A stretch of 64,000 nt of DNA from an uncultured Sphingomonadales bacterium (GTDB taxonomy: Bacteria; Pseudomonadota; Alphaproteobacteria; Sphingomonadales; Rhodothalassiaceae), in assembly GCA_947499155.1 (NCBI GenBank), contig CANMND010000007.1, positions 61,731-125,730 on the forward strand, written 5' to 3'. The position numbers and the translations under genes were made by a program. This document shows positions 46,116 through 56,217 of the stretch, piece after piece. Under the pieces are notes generated by a model. That model had not been told where the DNA came from. It ran no database searches and was given only the letters and a program-made list of their open reading frames with translations. Numbering within the stretch: the first letter of the stretch is position 1; every line of letters starts with the position of its first letter.

Positions 46116-47582
46116 TTATGAAATGCGGGCGCGTCTGGCTTCTTGCTCCAGGTCCAAATCTTCGATCCGGCGATAAAGGGTAGAGCGACCAATGCCAAGG
46201 CGGCGCGCCACCTCAGACAGCTTCCCGTCATAAAGCTTGATTGCGCTTAAGATTGCGTCAGCCTCAATTTCTGCAAGTGGCCTGATATTGCCATCATCAG
46301 TTAATAGTGAAACCTGATGTGCTGTCGGCGTCGGTGCGATAGAATCGGGTTGGACACCCTCATGAATCGGCCGGGCGGGAGAAGGTGCTGGTGACCGGGG
46401 ATCGATCTGCTCAAAGTCCGCCGGGCCAAGGATTGGATCATCGCTCATCACGACAGCGCGGAATATCGAGTTCTGAAGCTGTCGGATATTCCCAGGCCAG
46501 TCATAGCTGCACACAAGGGCAAGTGCATCATCCGACAGGCTTTTTTCTGGCAGGTTTTCAGTGCGCGCGATTGCTTTTGCAAAATGATCAGCAAGCGCTG
46601 GAATATCGTCTAGCCGTTCTTTCAAGGGTGGAATGCGCAAGGGAAAAACATTGAGGCGATAATAGAAGTCTTCACGAACCGCTCCTTCTGCCACCCTGGC
46701 CGCCATGTCGCGATTGGTGGCAGATATCAGGCGTACATCAATGGGAACAGAGCGTTCCGCGCCAATCGGGTCCACTTCTCCTTCTTGCAGGGCGCGCAGC
46801 AGTTTCACTTGGATGTCCTGAGGAAGCTCTCCCACTTCATCCAGAAACAAGGTTCCGCCTGATGCTTCCTGGAATTTGCCGATATGCCTGTCGACAGCGC
46901 CGGTAAAAGAGCCCTTTTCGTGGCCGAAAAGAATGCTTTCCACCAGATTTTCCGGTAACGCGCCACAGTTGACGGCGATGAAGGGGCCGCTGGCACGATC
47001 GCTTTCCTCATGAATGGCGCGGGCGAACAGTTCCTTGCCGACACCTGATGGCCCCTCAATCAAAACCGGTATGGACGTAATCGCCGCCTTTTTCGCCATC
47101 TGTATGGCAGATTTGAGCGCCTTGCTGTTTCCTACAAGATCTTCAAAGCCGGGATGAGACTGTTCAATGGCGCGGATTGCCGGCAGTTCGCCTGTCATGG
47201 TGACATTGGCCATTGCACTGCGGATGGCGGTACGGATTCGTTCGGCACTGGCGGGCTTGACGATAAAGTCACTGGCTCCGGCACGCATGGCTTCCACAAT
47301 GCGACTGACACCGGAATGGGCGGTTAGCACAATCACCGGCAAAGAAGGGTAGAGCGGACGCAAGGACGCCAATACGTCCAGCCCGCCAAGGCCGGGCATG
47401 GCAAGGTCAAGAATGACGCAACCAATGGGCGGGGCGTGCCGGTCAGCAAGGCGGGACAAAGCAAGATGGCCATCAGCCGCTGTTTCCACGCTGTGACCAG
47501 CGCGTTCGATGGCAGCGGTCAATAACCGCCTTTGGGTCGGTTCGTCATCGACGATCAGAACGCGAATACCTGTGTCAGTCAT
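46116..47582 (-). CDS. Sigma-54-dependent response regulator (NtrC family)
   Basis: Protein of 488 residues. The receiver domain (1-125) has D12-D13, phosphoacceptor D59 and K109. The AAA+ domain has Walker A GPSGVGKE (177-184), the sigma-54 contact loop as GSFTGA (224-229; consensus GAFTGA) and Walker B GGTLFLDEVGE. The C-terminal Fis-type helix-turn-helix contains LSEVARRLGIGRSTLYRRI. No partner kinase is beside it. The target genes are unknown. Confidence 0.95.
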   Translation of the reverse strand: MTDTGIRVLIVDDEPTQRRLLTAAIERAGHSVETAADGHLALSRLADRHAPPIGCVILDLAMPGLGGLDVLASLRPLYPSLPVIVLTAHSGVSRIVEAMRAGASDFIVKPASAERIRTAIRSAMANVTMTGELPAIRAIEQSHPGFEDLVGNSKALKSAIQMAKKAAITSIPVLIEGPSGVGKELFARAIHEESDRASGPFIAVNCGALPENLVESILFGHEKGSFTGAVDRHIGKFQEASGGTLFLDEVGELPQDIQVKLLRALQEGEVDPIGAERSVPIDVRLISATNRDMAARVAEGAVREDFYYRLNVFPLRIPPLKERLDDIPALADHFAKAIARTENLPEKSLSDDALALVCSYDWPGNIRQLQNSIFRAVVMSDDPILGPADFEQIDPRSPAPSPARPIHEGVQPDSIAPTPTAHQVSLLTDDGNIRPLAEIEADAILSAIKLYDGKLSEVARRLGIGRSTLYRRIEDLDLEQEARRARIS

Positions 47583-47790
47583 AGGGCCGATACCTGAAAA
47601 AGTAACATCGGTCTGCGCCGATTGCTGCTGACCTGTACCATGATGGGACAGCGGTTAAAAATATGACAAGAATGGTGGCAACTGTTCTGGTTATTGCCTC
47701 GGGCCTTTTGTCATGGCTGTGAAAGGCCCATATCTTGGCCTGTGGCTGGAAGGTCATGGCTTTATCAGTGACCCCATTTCGGAGAAACAG

Positions 47791-49131
47791 ATGGCATCGG
47801 ATCGCGAAAAGAACAGACTGACTGGCCGCATGCGACGTTATGCGCGTGTGGGCGGATCTATGGGGACGATGGCTGTGCGCTATGGCAGTGGTAGGCTGTT
47901 GGGCAGGGAAACGGACAGGCAGGCACTTGCATCGGACCTGCGTGTGGCATTGGGTGGCCTCAAAGGGCCGGTGATGAAGGTGGCGCAGATTCTGTCCACA
48001 ATCCCTGATGCCCTGCCACGTGAATTTGCCGCCGAATTGTCCCAGCTTCAGGCAGCGGCACCTTCCATGGGGCGCGCTTTTGTAAAGCGGCGGATGAAGG
48101 CGGAACTGGGGCCGGGCTGGCAGCAGCATTTTACCGACTTTGACTTTGAAGCTGCAGCCGCCGCATCGCTTGGACAGGTGCATAAAGCAACTGGACTGAA
48201 CGGTACAACCCTTGCTCTGAAGCTGCAATATCCCGATATGACAAGCACGGTTGAAGCTGATATCAGGCAACTGGAACTTCTGCTTGCTTTATATCACCGT
48301 CGTGCCCCTGGCATTGATACAGCCCAGATCAAGCTGGAACTGGCAGAACGCTTGCGGGAAGAGCTGGATTATCGCCGTGAAGCCCGGAACATGCAGCTTT
48401 ATTCCCATATGCTGGCAGATGAACCGCATGTCCATGTCCCTGTCCATGTCCCCGAACTCAGCACAGGACGCCTGCTGGCCATGACGTGGCTTGAAGGTCG
48501 ACCGCTTTTAAGCTTTGTGGACCAGCCGCAAGAGGTCCGGGACCTGATTGCCACCAACCTGTTTCATGCCTGGTATATTCCGTTTCATCGCTATGGCGTT
48601 ATACATGGTGACCCCCACCTTGGGAATTACACAGCAACCAGAGACCATGATATTAATTTGATGGATTTTGGGTGCATCCGGGTATTCCCGCCGGTCTTTG
48701 TGGAGGGTGTCATTACGCTATATCGGGCCTTACGCCATGGAGATCAGGACATGGCCGTTCATGCCTATGAATTATGGGGATTTGACAATCTGACGCCTGA
48801 GATTATCGAGGTTTTGAATATCTGGGCGTCCTTCCTTTATGCACCATTGCTTGATGATGCGACCCGATTGATCAATGCAGCAGAAAAGCCTGGCCTTTAT
48901 GGTGCAGATGTGGCGGCAAAAGTGCATCGTGAATTAAAGCGTCTGGGGCCTGTCACACCACCGCGCCCATTCGTCTTGATGGATAGGGCGGCTGTTGGAT
49001 TGGGCGGGGTGTTTTTACATCTGCAGGCAAAGGTTAACTGGTTTCAGTTGTTTCAGGATTTGATTGAGGGATTCTCAGTAGACGATCTTGCACAAAGACA
49101 AAGAAAAGCCCTGGATCTGGTCGGTCTTTGA
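47791..49131 (+). CDS. ABC1/UbiB-family atypical kinase
   Basis: About 446 residues from ATG 47791, which follows a GGAGAAAC site; the frame is open to 47713. The ABC1 kinase core has a KxGQ-like region in PVMKVAQILSTIPDALP, ASLGQVHKA (alanine-rich loop), GVIHGDPHLGNYT and NLMDFGCIRVF. UbiB-like proteins act in ubiquinone biosynthesis or lipid handling. It has no C-terminal membrane helices that I can see, unlike classic UbiB, so it may be an ABC1 paralogue. Confidence 0.9.
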   Translation: MASDREKNRLTGRMRRYARVGGSMGTMAVRYGSGRLLGRETDRQALASDLRVALGGLKGPVMKVAQILSTIPDALPREFAAELSQLQAAAPSMGRAFVKRRMKAELGPGWQQHFTDFDFEAAAAASLGQVHKATGLNGTTLALKLQYPDMTSTVEADIRQLELLLALYHRRAPGIDTAQIKLELAERLREELDYRREARNMQLYSHMLADEPHVHVPVHVPELSTGRLLAMTWLEGRPLLSFVDQPQEVRDLIATNLFHAWYIPFHRYGVIHGDPHLGNYTATRDHDINLMDFGCIRVFPPVFVEGVITLYRALRHGDQDMAVHAYELWGFDNLTPEIIEVLNIWASFLYAPLLDDATRLINAAEKPGLYGADVAAKVHRELKRLGPVTPPRPFVLMDRAAVGLGGVFLHLQAKVNWFQLFQDLIEGFSVDDLAQRQRKALDLVGL

Positions 49132-49192
49132 AGGCAAACAGCAACAAAGTCGGGAGATTTCTGCGTTATCATCACACATCTATATTTGCTTT

Positions 49193-49220
49193 TTGAGAAG
49201 TCCGGATCATTTGCTATGGT
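49193..49220 (+). promoter_or_regulatory. Candidate sigma-70 promoter before the oxidase subunit/pnt operon
   Basis: TTGAGA (49193-49198) and an extended TGC-TATGGT -10 (49215-49220) with a 16-bp spacer lie about 46 bp before the small gene. Match by eye only. Confidence 0.35.
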
Positions 49221-49265
49221 CAGTCTGTCAAAAAGCTTGGAATATTTTTCTGATGGAGGTGCACT

Positions 49266-49415
49266 ATGTCTTCAGGTCAGGATACTTTTCTGCAATCTCA
49301 GGATACTTTTCTGCAATCAAAGAAAGCCCAGTTTAGTGGCTTTGGCAAATTTATGTTTTTTCTTGCAGTAGCCCATATCTTTGTGTTGACGATGCTTGCT
49401 ATCACCTTTCTATAA
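49266..49415 (+). CDS. Small aa3-type cytochrome c oxidase subunit IV-like protein
   Basis: Protein of 49 residues, too short for usual gene thresholds. A GGAGG ribosome site precedes ATG 49266. The C-terminal half is a membrane helix (KFMFFLAVAHIFVLTMLAITF, cited as two halves around AHIF). The pattern of a short polar N-terminus, an F-x-G-F segment and one helix, directly upstream of pntAA, matches the aa3-type oxidase subunit IV of alphaproteobacteria. The N-terminus contains an in-frame 21-bp tandem repeat giving QDTFLQS twice. Confidence 0.72.
   Translation: MSSGQDTFLQSQDTFLQSKKAQFSGFGKFMFFLAVAHIFVLTMLAITFL
49277..49318 (+). repeat. 21-bp in-frame tandem repeat
   Basis: CAGGATACTTTTCTGCAATC is present twice in direct succession (unit 21 bp; only the last base of the unit differs), encoding seven residues twice in the small membrane protein. 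Confidence 0.9.
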
Positions 49416-49519
49416 GGTGACAACAAAGTTAAGCACGTGCGAGTGGCTGCGGTCAGGGCCAGTGCTGCGACGTGGAGCCTTTTGTTATTTTTGATATCAG
49501 GAAATAAAATGGTGCGGGA

Positions 49520-50656
49520 ATGAAGCTTGGCGTGATGAAGGAAACCAAACTCGATGAAAATCGTGTTGCGGCCACTCCCGACAGTGTGAAAGCCCTGATT
49601 AAACTGGGGTTTGATGTTGCGGTTGAGCAGGGTGCCGGAGACAAGGCATCATTCCCGGACCATCTTTATGAGGCAACCGGGGCAACTGTCGCCAAAAATC
49701 AAGGCGATGCACTGGCTGGTGCTGATGTTGTCCTGACAGTTCGCGGCCTTGAGCCTAATGCCCTGGGGGCAGTTCAATCCGGCGCGCTGCTTCTTGGCCT
49801 TCTGGATCCTTATGGCTCCAATGCGGCCATTGCGGCTTATGCAAAAGCAGGGGTCAGGGCTGTGGCACTGGAATTTGTTCCGCGCATCAGCCGTGCGCAG
49901 GCCATGGACGTGCTGTCGTCACAGGCCAATCTTGCAGGGTACAAATCGGTACTGGAAGCCGCCCATTATTATAATCGCGCATTTCCCATGATGATGACCG
50001 CTGCTGGCACAATTGCACCTGCCCGCGTTCTGGTGATGGGAGCAGGTGTGGCAGGCCTTCAGGCCATTGCAACGGCGCGGCGTCTTGGTGCTGTGGTCTC
50101 TGCGACCGATGTGCGTCTGGCGGCAAAAGAGCAGGTGGAATCTCTTGGGGCCAAGTTCGTCATGGTCGAGGACGACGAAGTGAAAGACGCTGAAACTGCG
50201 GGCGGTTATGCAAAGGAAATGAGTGAGGCCTATAAGCAGAAGCAGGCAGCACTGATTGCGGAGACGATTAAAAAACAGGATATTGTGATCACGACAGCTC
50301 TGATTCCGGGGCGTCCTGCTCCGCTTCTGGTCAGTGAAGATATGCTGAAGTCCATGAAACCCGGCTCTGTTCTTGTGGATATGGCTGTCGAGCAGGGTGG
50401 CAATGTTGCTGGCGCCAAGGCCGGTGAAATTGTGCGCCGTGATGGTGTGACAATTGTAGGTCACCGCAATTTGCCTTCACTGGTGGCGACAGATGCGTCC
50501 TCCCTTTATGCCAAGAATCTTCTCAATTACCTGACGCCACTGGTGGACAGCGAAACCGGAAAGCTGGTTTTGCCCGATGGTGATGAGATTATTGAAGGCT
50601 CCCTTGTGACAAAAGACGGGGCCGTCATTCATCCGCGCCTGTTAGACGCTGCCTGA
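49520..50656 (+). CDS. pntAA: NAD(P) transhydrogenase subunit alpha part 1
   Basis: Protein of 378 residues, the NAD(H)-binding domain I of the proton-translocating transhydrogenase, which makes NADPH from NADH using the proton gradient. The glycine-rich nucleotide motif is [22 protein letters not shown] (cited by its GAGVAG core) and the mobile loop is near [13 protein letters not shown]. In alphaproteobacteria the alpha subunit is split in two, as here. GCGGGA precedes the ATG. Confidence 0.96.
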   Translation: MKLGVMKETKLDENRVAATPDSVKALIKLGFDVAVEQGAGDKASFPDHLYEATGATVAKNQGDALAGADVVLTVRGLEPNALGAVQSGALLLGLLDPYGSNAAIAAYAKAGVRAVALEFVPRISRAQAMDVLSSQANLAGYKSVLEAAHYYNRAFPMMMTAAGTIAPARVLVMGAGVAGLQAIATARRLGAVVSATDVRLAAKEQVESLGAKFVMVEDDEVKDAETAGGYAKEMSEAYKQKQAALIAETIKKQDIVITTALIPGRPAPLLVSEDMLKSMKPGSVLVDMAVEQGGNVAGAKAGEIVRRDGVTIVGHRNLPSLVATDASSLYAKNLLNYLTPLVDSETGKLVLPDGDEIIEGSLVTKDGAVIHPRLLDAA

Positions 50657-50669
50657 AAGGAAATCCCCG

Positions 50670-51005
50670 ATGCTTGAGACAGTGACAATGGCGGCTGCCG
50701 GTGCCGCCACCCCTGAGGTAAGCCCGATCCTGCAACAGCTTTCGATTTTTGTTCTGGCCATTTTCGTTGGCTATTATGTGGTGTGGAGCGTGACACCTGC
50801 CCTTCATACGCCGTTGATGAGCGTTACCAACGCCATATCCTCGGTGATTGTGGTGGGTGCAATCATTGCCGTCGGCGGAGAGGGTATGTCTACGGCCACC
50901 TGGCTTGGTCTCGTTGCCATTGCCCTTGCATCTGTCAATATTTTCGGGGGCTTTGCCGTCACACAACGCATGCTGGCGATGTACAGAAAAAAAGAAAAGA
51001 AGTAA
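50670..51005 (+). CDS. pntAB: NAD(P) transhydrogenase subunit alpha part 2
   Basis: Protein of 111 residues with three to four membrane helices, the first half of the proton channel (domain II). [25 protein letters not shown] is the family hallmark, cited as a landmark in part. It lies 13 bp after pntAA and 6 bp before pntB. Confidence 0.95.
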   Translation: MLETVTMAAAGAATPEVSPILQQLSIFVLAIFVGYYVVWSVTPALHTPLMSVTNAISSVIVVGAIIAVGGEGMSTATWLGLVAIALASVNIFGGFAVTQRMLAMYRKKEKK

Positions 51006-51011
51006 GGGGCT

Positions 51012-52469
51012 ATGGATCAACAGTTTATTGATTTAACGGCAGGCGCTTATCTGGTCGCCGCCGTCTTGTTCATTCTGGCCCTGCGTGGCCTTTCCAACCC
51101 TGAAACATCCCGCCAGGGAAATCTGTTCGGCATGATCGGGATGCTGATTGCAGTCGTTGCCACCATTGCGCGACCCGATGTGTTCTCATTTGGGTTGCTT
51201 CCGGTTCTGGGGGCGATCGCGGTGGGCGGCTTTGTCGGCCTGGTGATCGCCCGGCGTATCTCCATGACTGCCATGCCCCAGCTTATTGCGGCCTTTCACA
51301 GCCTTGTGGGCCTCGCTGCCGTTCTGGTGGCCGGTGCGGCGTTCAGCAACCCGGAGGCCTTTGGTATTGTGGATATGTCGGCAGGCTTTCCTTCCGAGGG
51401 AATCAATGGCCATGGCGAAATTCTGCTCGCCAGCCGTATTGAAATGAGCCTGGGTGCGGCCATCGGAGCCATTACCTTTTCAGGGTCGGTGATTGCCTTT
51501 CTGAAGCTTCAGGGTCTGATGTCCGGTGCGCCAATCATGTTGCCCGCCCGACATGGGATCAATCTGGCATTCGGAATTGCCATCATTGGCGGCATTGTTG
51601 CTTTTTCGCTTCATAATAACGCCACCCTCCTTGGCATTCATTTCTTCTGGTGGCTGACGGCCTTGAGTTTCATCATCGGATTTTTGCTGATTATTCCCAT
51701 TGGCGGCGCTGACATGCCCGTGGTGGTCAGCATGCTCAACAGCTATTCCGGCTGGGCCGCTGCGGGAATCGGTTTCACCCTTGGCAATAACGCGCTGATT
51801 GTGACCGGCGCGCTTGTGGGGTCATCTGGTGCGATCCTCAGCTACATCATGTGCAAGGGCATGAATCGCTCATTTATCTCGGTGATTGCCGGTGGCTTTG
51901 GCGGTGATGATGCAGGCGGTATCAAGGGTGCGCGCCCTGACAAGCCGGTAAAATCAGGCTCGGCTGAAGATGCAGCCTTCATCATGAAAAATGCAGGCAC
52001 TGTGATCATCGTTCCCGGCTACGGTATGGCGGTGGCTCAGGCCCAGCATGCCTTGCGGGAAATGGCCGATGCCCTGAAAGCGGAAGGTGTGACGGTCAAA
52101 TACGCCATCCATCCGGTGGCAGGCCGTATGCCCGGCCACATGAACGTCCTGCTTGCTGAAGCCAACGTGCCCTATGATGAGGTGTTCGAGCTGGATGATA
52201 TCAACAATGAATTCCAGACCGCAGATGTGGCCTTTGTCATCGGTGCCAATGATGTGACAAATCCTGTCGCCAAATCAGACCCGCAAAGCCCGATTTACGG
52301 CATGCCTGTCCTTGATGTGGAAAAAGCTAAAACTGTTTTGTTCGTCAAGCGGTCCCTGGGATCTGGCTATGCTGGTGTGGATAATGAGCTGTTCTGGCGT
52401 GACAACACCATGATGCTGTTTTCCGATGCCAAGAAAATGGTGGAGGGCATCGTGAAGGCCATGAGCTAA
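51012..52469 (+). CDS. pntB: NAD(P) transhydrogenase subunit beta
   Basis: Protein of 485 residues. About nine N-terminal membrane helices form the rest of the proton channel. The C-terminal NADP(H)-binding domain III has VIIVPGYGMAVAQAQH and VKYAIHPVAGRMPGHMNVLLAEANVPYDEV (landmarks in part), and GANDVTNP. It completes the transhydrogenase with the two preceding genes. Confidence 0.97.
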   Translation: MDQQFIDLTAGAYLVAAVLFILALRGLSNPETSRQGNLFGMIGMLIAVVATIARPDVFSFGLLPVLGAIAVGGFVGLVIARRISMTAMPQLIAAFHSLVGLAAVLVAGAAFSNPEAFGIVDMSAGFPSEGINGHGEILLASRIEMSLGAAIGAITFSGSVIAFLKLQGLMSGAPIMLPARHGINLAFGIAIIGGIVAFSLHNNATLLGIHFFWWLTALSFIIGFLLIIPIGGADMPVVVSMLNSYSGWAAAGIGFTLGNNALIVTGALVGSSGAILSYIMCKGMNRSFISVIAGGFGGDDAGGIKGARPDKPVKSGSAEDAAFIMKNAGTVIIVPGYGMAVAQAQHALREMADALKAEGVTVKYAIHPVAGRMPGHMNVLLAEANVPYDEVFELDDINNEFQTADVAFVIGANDVTNPVAKSDPQSPIYGMPVLDVEKAKTVLFVKRSLGSGYAGVDNELFWRDNTMMLFSDAKKMVEGIVKAMS

Positions 52470-52522
52470 AATAAGCCCTGGCCATTTCAGATATTCGTTA
52501 TTTTCTTGATGCCGGTCAGGTT

Positions 52523-53632
52523 TCAGTCACAGGCGATATCGTGGGATAACCGAGGAGATGCATGGGCTGCATTATTATCGTCTGCACGATGGACACGATT
52601 GCGGCCCCTCTTTTTTGCTTCGTACAGCGCTTTGTCGGCACGCTGTATAAAGTCTTCGAGCGGCTCACCGGGAAGATAGCGCGACACACCAAAGGACGCT
52701 GTGACTCTGCCATATCTGTCACCGGTGACCTTATTGACGAGATTACTGTCACCAAGAGCACGACGAATGGTTTCAGCAACTGTTACTGCGTCATCTAGTG
52801 ATGTTCCAGGCAAGATGGCGATGAACTCCTCGCCGCCATAGCGTGCCGGCAGGTCCTGGCCTTTCAGATTAAGCCTGAGCCTGCTTGCCACAGTCTTCAG
52901 TACTTCGTCGCCAAGGCGGTGGCCATGGGTGTCATTGAACATCTTGAAGTGATCAATATCCAATAAAATCAGTGATAAGGGTTTGGCTGAATCCTGCGCA
53001 ATTTCTGCCGCGCGATTAAGGAATTTTGAGAAACCACGTCGATTGGCGAGACCCGTTAGGGGATCGGTGGTCGCTTCTCTTCGCATTTTAACCAGGGTAG
53101 AACGCAATTCTGTCAGTTTGTTATTATGTGCCCCCAGATTTTGCTGAAGATTGTTGACCACATTTTCAATCAGTTTTGCCTCTTTCATTAGGCTTGCCGC
53201 CAGATGCTGCACGTCATCTGACCGTCCAGGGTCCGTCATACTGGATGACAGTGTCGCCACTCGTTCGCCAGCTGCTGAATTCTCCGCACCTGCCTGTTCG
53301 ACATGTGACAAAAGACTGTTGGCCAGTGCTTGCAGGCGTGTACTGGCCTGATGGACCTGCTTGCTGGTTTGTTCATTGAAGAAAAACTGTTCGGTTATCT
53401 CGGCGCAATGCTCTTCGGTGATAGCGCGGCCACTGTTGATCATCATGTCAAGGGCTGCCATCAGGTCAGGATCCCGACCGCTCGCGTAAGTGTACCAGAT
53501 TTGGTAATTTTGCGGCGTAGGTTCGATATGATATTTACACATCAGACGAAGCGCATCAGACGCGTATGTCTGTGACTGATCTTCACTCGCTTGATCTCTG
53601 TTCGACTGGTCTGGATGCGCTGTCATATCCAC
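52523..53632 (-). CDS. Diguanylate cyclase (GGDEF domain)
   Basis: Protein of 369 residues, no membrane segments. The N-terminal region has PTPQNYQIWYTYASGRDPDL, a stretch common in soluble alphaproteobacterial cyclases, then a coiled coil. The GGDEF domain (about 190-350) carries GGEEF in ARYGGEEFIAILPG, with DIDHFKMFNDTHGH upstream. It should make c-di-GMP. An inhibitory RxxD motif is not obvious. It converges on pntB with a 53-bp gap. Confidence 0.94.
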   Translation of the reverse strand: MDMTAHPDQSNRDQASEDQSQTYASDALRLMCKYHIEPTPQNYQIWYTYASGRDPDLMAALDMMINSGRAITEEHCAEITEQFFFNEQTSKQVHQASTRLQALANSLLSHVEQAGAENSAAGERVATLSSSMTDPGRSDDVQHLAASLMKEAKLIENVVNNLQQNLGAHNNKLTELRSTLVKMRREATTDPLTGLANRRGFSKFLNRAAEIAQDSAKPLSLILLDIDHFKMFNDTHGHRLGDEVLKTVASRLRLNLKGQDLPARYGGEEFIAILPGTSLDDAVTVAETIRRALGDSNLVNKVTGDRYGRVTASFGVSRYLPGEPLEDFIQRADKALYEAKKRGRNRVHRADDNNAAHASPRLSHDIACD

Positions 53633-53811
53633 TTCCTAAGACATTGATATTGATAGATGATAAGCGCAATGTGTTAAGAAACTGTTTGAAATATTAGAAA
53701 GAATTGCAAGCATAAATTGATATTATTGTGCAATCATCGCATGTATATCCGTATCAGCGGCATATACAGGGAGGAGAGCTAAAGGGTCTGGTACTCGCGC
53801 GCTTGGCTATT

Positions 53812-55032
53812 TCAGGATGAAAATGGGTCATTTATACTCCTGGAAGGCGACGTGAACCAGCGTGGGCCTTGGTCGGTCATGTAGAAATGGTCTTCAAGCC
53901 TGACTCCGAATTCACCGGGGGCGCAAATCATGGGTTCGTTGGAAAAACACATGCCTGGCGCCAGCGGGGTCCGGTCATTGGCAACCAGATAAGGCCACTC
54001 ATGAATATCAAGTCCGATCCCGTGACCTGTGCGATGAGGTAGACCAGGCAGTGTGTAGTCCGGTCCAAAGCCGTTGTTTTCAAGGCTTTTGCGGGCAGCC
54101 TTGTCCACATCCCCTGCTGGTGTGCCGAGCTGTGCAGCATCAAATGCTGCCTGTTGTGCCGCTTTTTCTGCCTTCCATATTGCAATCTGGCGGTCTGTCG
54201 GATCGCCAAAGACATAACTGCGGGTGATATCTGAATTATAGCCATGAAGACGGCATCCAGTATCAATCAGCACCATGTCTCCTTCTTTGAGATTTTGCGG
54301 ATTCTTGACGCCATGGGGGTAGGCTGTCGCTTCACCAAACAAGACGATACAAAAGCTTGAGCCACCCGGCGCGCCCACAGCCTTATGGGCTTCATGGATG
54401 AAATTGGTAACGTCTGTAGTGGATATTCCCGGCTTTAGGACGCGCGCTGCCGCCTTGTGGACTTCCAGTGTCATATCCATAGCTCGCTGGATAAGCGCAA
54501 TCTCAGCCGCAGATTTCTGCATGCGGCATCCAGCTGTGACGGGCTTTGCGTCAATAAAATTCTGGTCAGGCATGGCCATGCGAAGGCCGTTGCTGATGAA
54601 AAAGGCTGTAGCCTCATCAAGACCGATGGTACCGCCCTTGACCCCAATGCGCTTCATAATGTCTGCGAAAAGAACATAAGGGGATTCATGTTCTTGCCAG
54701 CCATTAACCGGCCCATCCACACCCATATGATCGCGGATAGAGCCTTCCTCAAAAGCGGGTGCAATATATTCCAAAGGACCTGATTGCGGGAGAATGGCGC
54801 CCACCATGCGTTCGCTTGCATACCATGCAGTGCCGGTAAAATAGGTCATATTTGTTCCGGCATTGAGATAGATGACGTCGATCCCGTGCTTGGCCATCAG
54901 GTCACGAGCTTTGGCAATCCGCTCTTTAAATTCACCTGAACTGATTGGGGAGACGCCTTTGGTCATATCAGACAGTCGGGCCAGTTCGGTTGTAAAATCA
55001 GAGCCACCAATTATCGTCTTCGCCATTTTCAT
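53812..55032 (-). CDS. M24-family Xaa-Pro peptidase
   Basis: Protein of 406 residues. An N-terminal creatinase-like domain (1-165) is followed by the pita-bread metallopeptidase. Metal ligands are Asp in MVLIDTGCRLHGYNSDITRSY (two), His in HRTGHGIGLDIHE, Glu in FSNEPMI and Glu in VRLEDHFYM. It probably removes N-terminal residues before proline, or acts as a creatinase-like enzyme. Starts at 55032 or 55026 both fit. Confidence 0.9.
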   Translation of the reverse strand: MKMAKTIIGGSDFTTELARLSDMTKGVSPISSGEFKERIAKARDLMAKHGIDVIYLNAGTNMTYFTGTAWYASERMVGAILPQSGPLEYIAPAFEEGSIRDHMGVDGPVNGWQEHESPYVLFADIMKRIGVKGGTIGLDEATAFFISNGLRMAMPDQNFIDAKPVTAGCRMQKSAAEIALIQRAMDMTLEVHKAAARVLKPGISTTDVTNFIHEAHKAVGAPGGSSFCIVLFGEATAYPHGVKNPQNLKEGDMVLIDTGCRLHGYNSDITRSYVFGDPTDRQIAIWKAEKAAQQAAFDAAQLGTPAGDVDKAARKSLENNGFGPDYTLPGLPHRTGHGIGLDIHEWPYLVANDRTPLAPGMCFSNEPMICAPGEFGVRLEDHFYMTDQGPRWFTSPSRSINDPFSS

Positions 55033-55257
55033 ATCTCCTGCATACCGGGATTATAGCTGTGGTTTATCACGATGTTGGCGAACCCACCAAATAGATGTTG
55101 GAAAGAACTTTGCGCGGGTCAGGCGCTCTCCTGGACAGTAAAACACCTGAAAACTGGAAATTATGGAGAAGCCCGGCTATGAAACCATATTCAAGCCTTG
55201 CCAGAGGCTTGCGCTTTATGGACAAGCGATGAGCAATCTTTCTGTGAGAGTCTGAGT

Positions 55258-56217
55258 ATGGCCGTTTTTACCGCTGTTCATGATGATGATCTGGCCCGGT
55301 ATCTGCTTGAATATGATATTGGCGATCCGGTTCGGCTTTTGCCGATAGCCGAAGGGGTTGAAAACACCAATTATCGTCTGGAAACAACAACAGGGCCTTA
55401 TGTTCTCACCTTGTTTGAGCGTCGCACACCCGCTGACGCCCTGCCTTATGTTGTTGGTCTCATGCGCCATCTTCATGCGCGCGGTGTCCTTGTCCCTTCT
55501 CCCATAGCAGATAAGGCAGGGCGCTATCTCAAGAATTTGTCTGATCGCCCATCCCTGATCGTGAGCTTTCTTAAAGGACGCTCAGTGAAGGATCCGGGGC
55601 CGGATATGTGTCGAGAGGCAGGAGCGGGTCTTGCAAACTTGCATATCAGTGCTGACAACTATGGGAATTTTCGTCCAAATCCATTCGGCATTCAAAGTTG
55701 GGAAAGTCTTGCGGAAAGCTGTGCCCAGGCGGGCGACTCATCAGCCAGCGACCTGCTAAAGGAAATTTTGCAGGCTCTGGACCTGTTGGTGCGTCGCTGG
55801 CCCTATCACTTGCCAAAGGGCGCCTGTCATACAGATCTTTTTCCTGACAATGTATTCTTTGAGGACTCGCGCTTGAGCGGCTTTATCGATTTCTATTTTT
55901 CCTGCGATGAAATCAGGGCTTATGATCTGGCAATTTGTGTCGCGTCCTGGTGCTTTGATCGACAAAATCATTTTGTACCCAAGCGTGCAGAAACCATGAT
56001 CGCAGGCTATGAAGCCTTACGCCCACTTTCATCTGATGAACGCGCAGCCTTGCCGCTCTTGTGTCTGGGCGCTGCAGTGCGTTTTACGCTGACCAGACTT
56101 TATGACCAGCTCTATCCGCAAGAAGGCGCACTGGTGACCGAGAAGGATCCGGGCCAGTTTGCAGAACGCATGCGGCTGTTTTATGCCATGTCCACCGCTG
56201 GAGAAGGAATATTCTGA
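55258..56217 (+). CDS. thrB: Homoserine kinase (ThrB, APH-fold type)
   Basis: About 319 residues, the usual length of the alphaproteobacterial homoserine kinase that belongs to the aminoglycoside-phosphotransferase fold. The N-terminus has MAVFTAVHDDDLARYL, then EGVENTNYRL, and the catalytic loop is GACHTDLFPDNVFF with FIDFYFSCDE. ATG 55258 is preferred over an upstream 55198. TGATG overlap with thrC supports the role in threonine synthesis. Confidence 0.95.
   Translation: MAVFTAVHDDDLARYLLEYDIGDPVRLLPIAEGVENTNYRLETTTGPYVLTLFERRTPADALPYVVGLMRHLHARGVLVPSPIADKAGRYLKNLSDRPSLIVSFLKGRSVKDPGPDMCREAGAGLANLHISADNYGNFRPNPFGIQSWESLAESCAQAGDSSASDLLKEILQALDLLVRRWPYHLPKGACHTDLFPDNVFFEDSRLSGFIDFYFSCDEIRAYDLAICVASWCFDRQNHFVPKRAETMIAGYEALRPLSSDERAALPLLCLGAAVRFTLTRLYDQLYPQEGALVTEKDPGQFAERMRLFYAMSTAGEGIF

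Noticed and set aside
47575..48270. Minus-strand frame of 231 residues between the NtrC-like gene and the ABC1 kinase
   Set aside because: Overlaps the kinase coding region and is Cys/His/Pro-rich without a domain. The kinase motifs are clear on the other strand.
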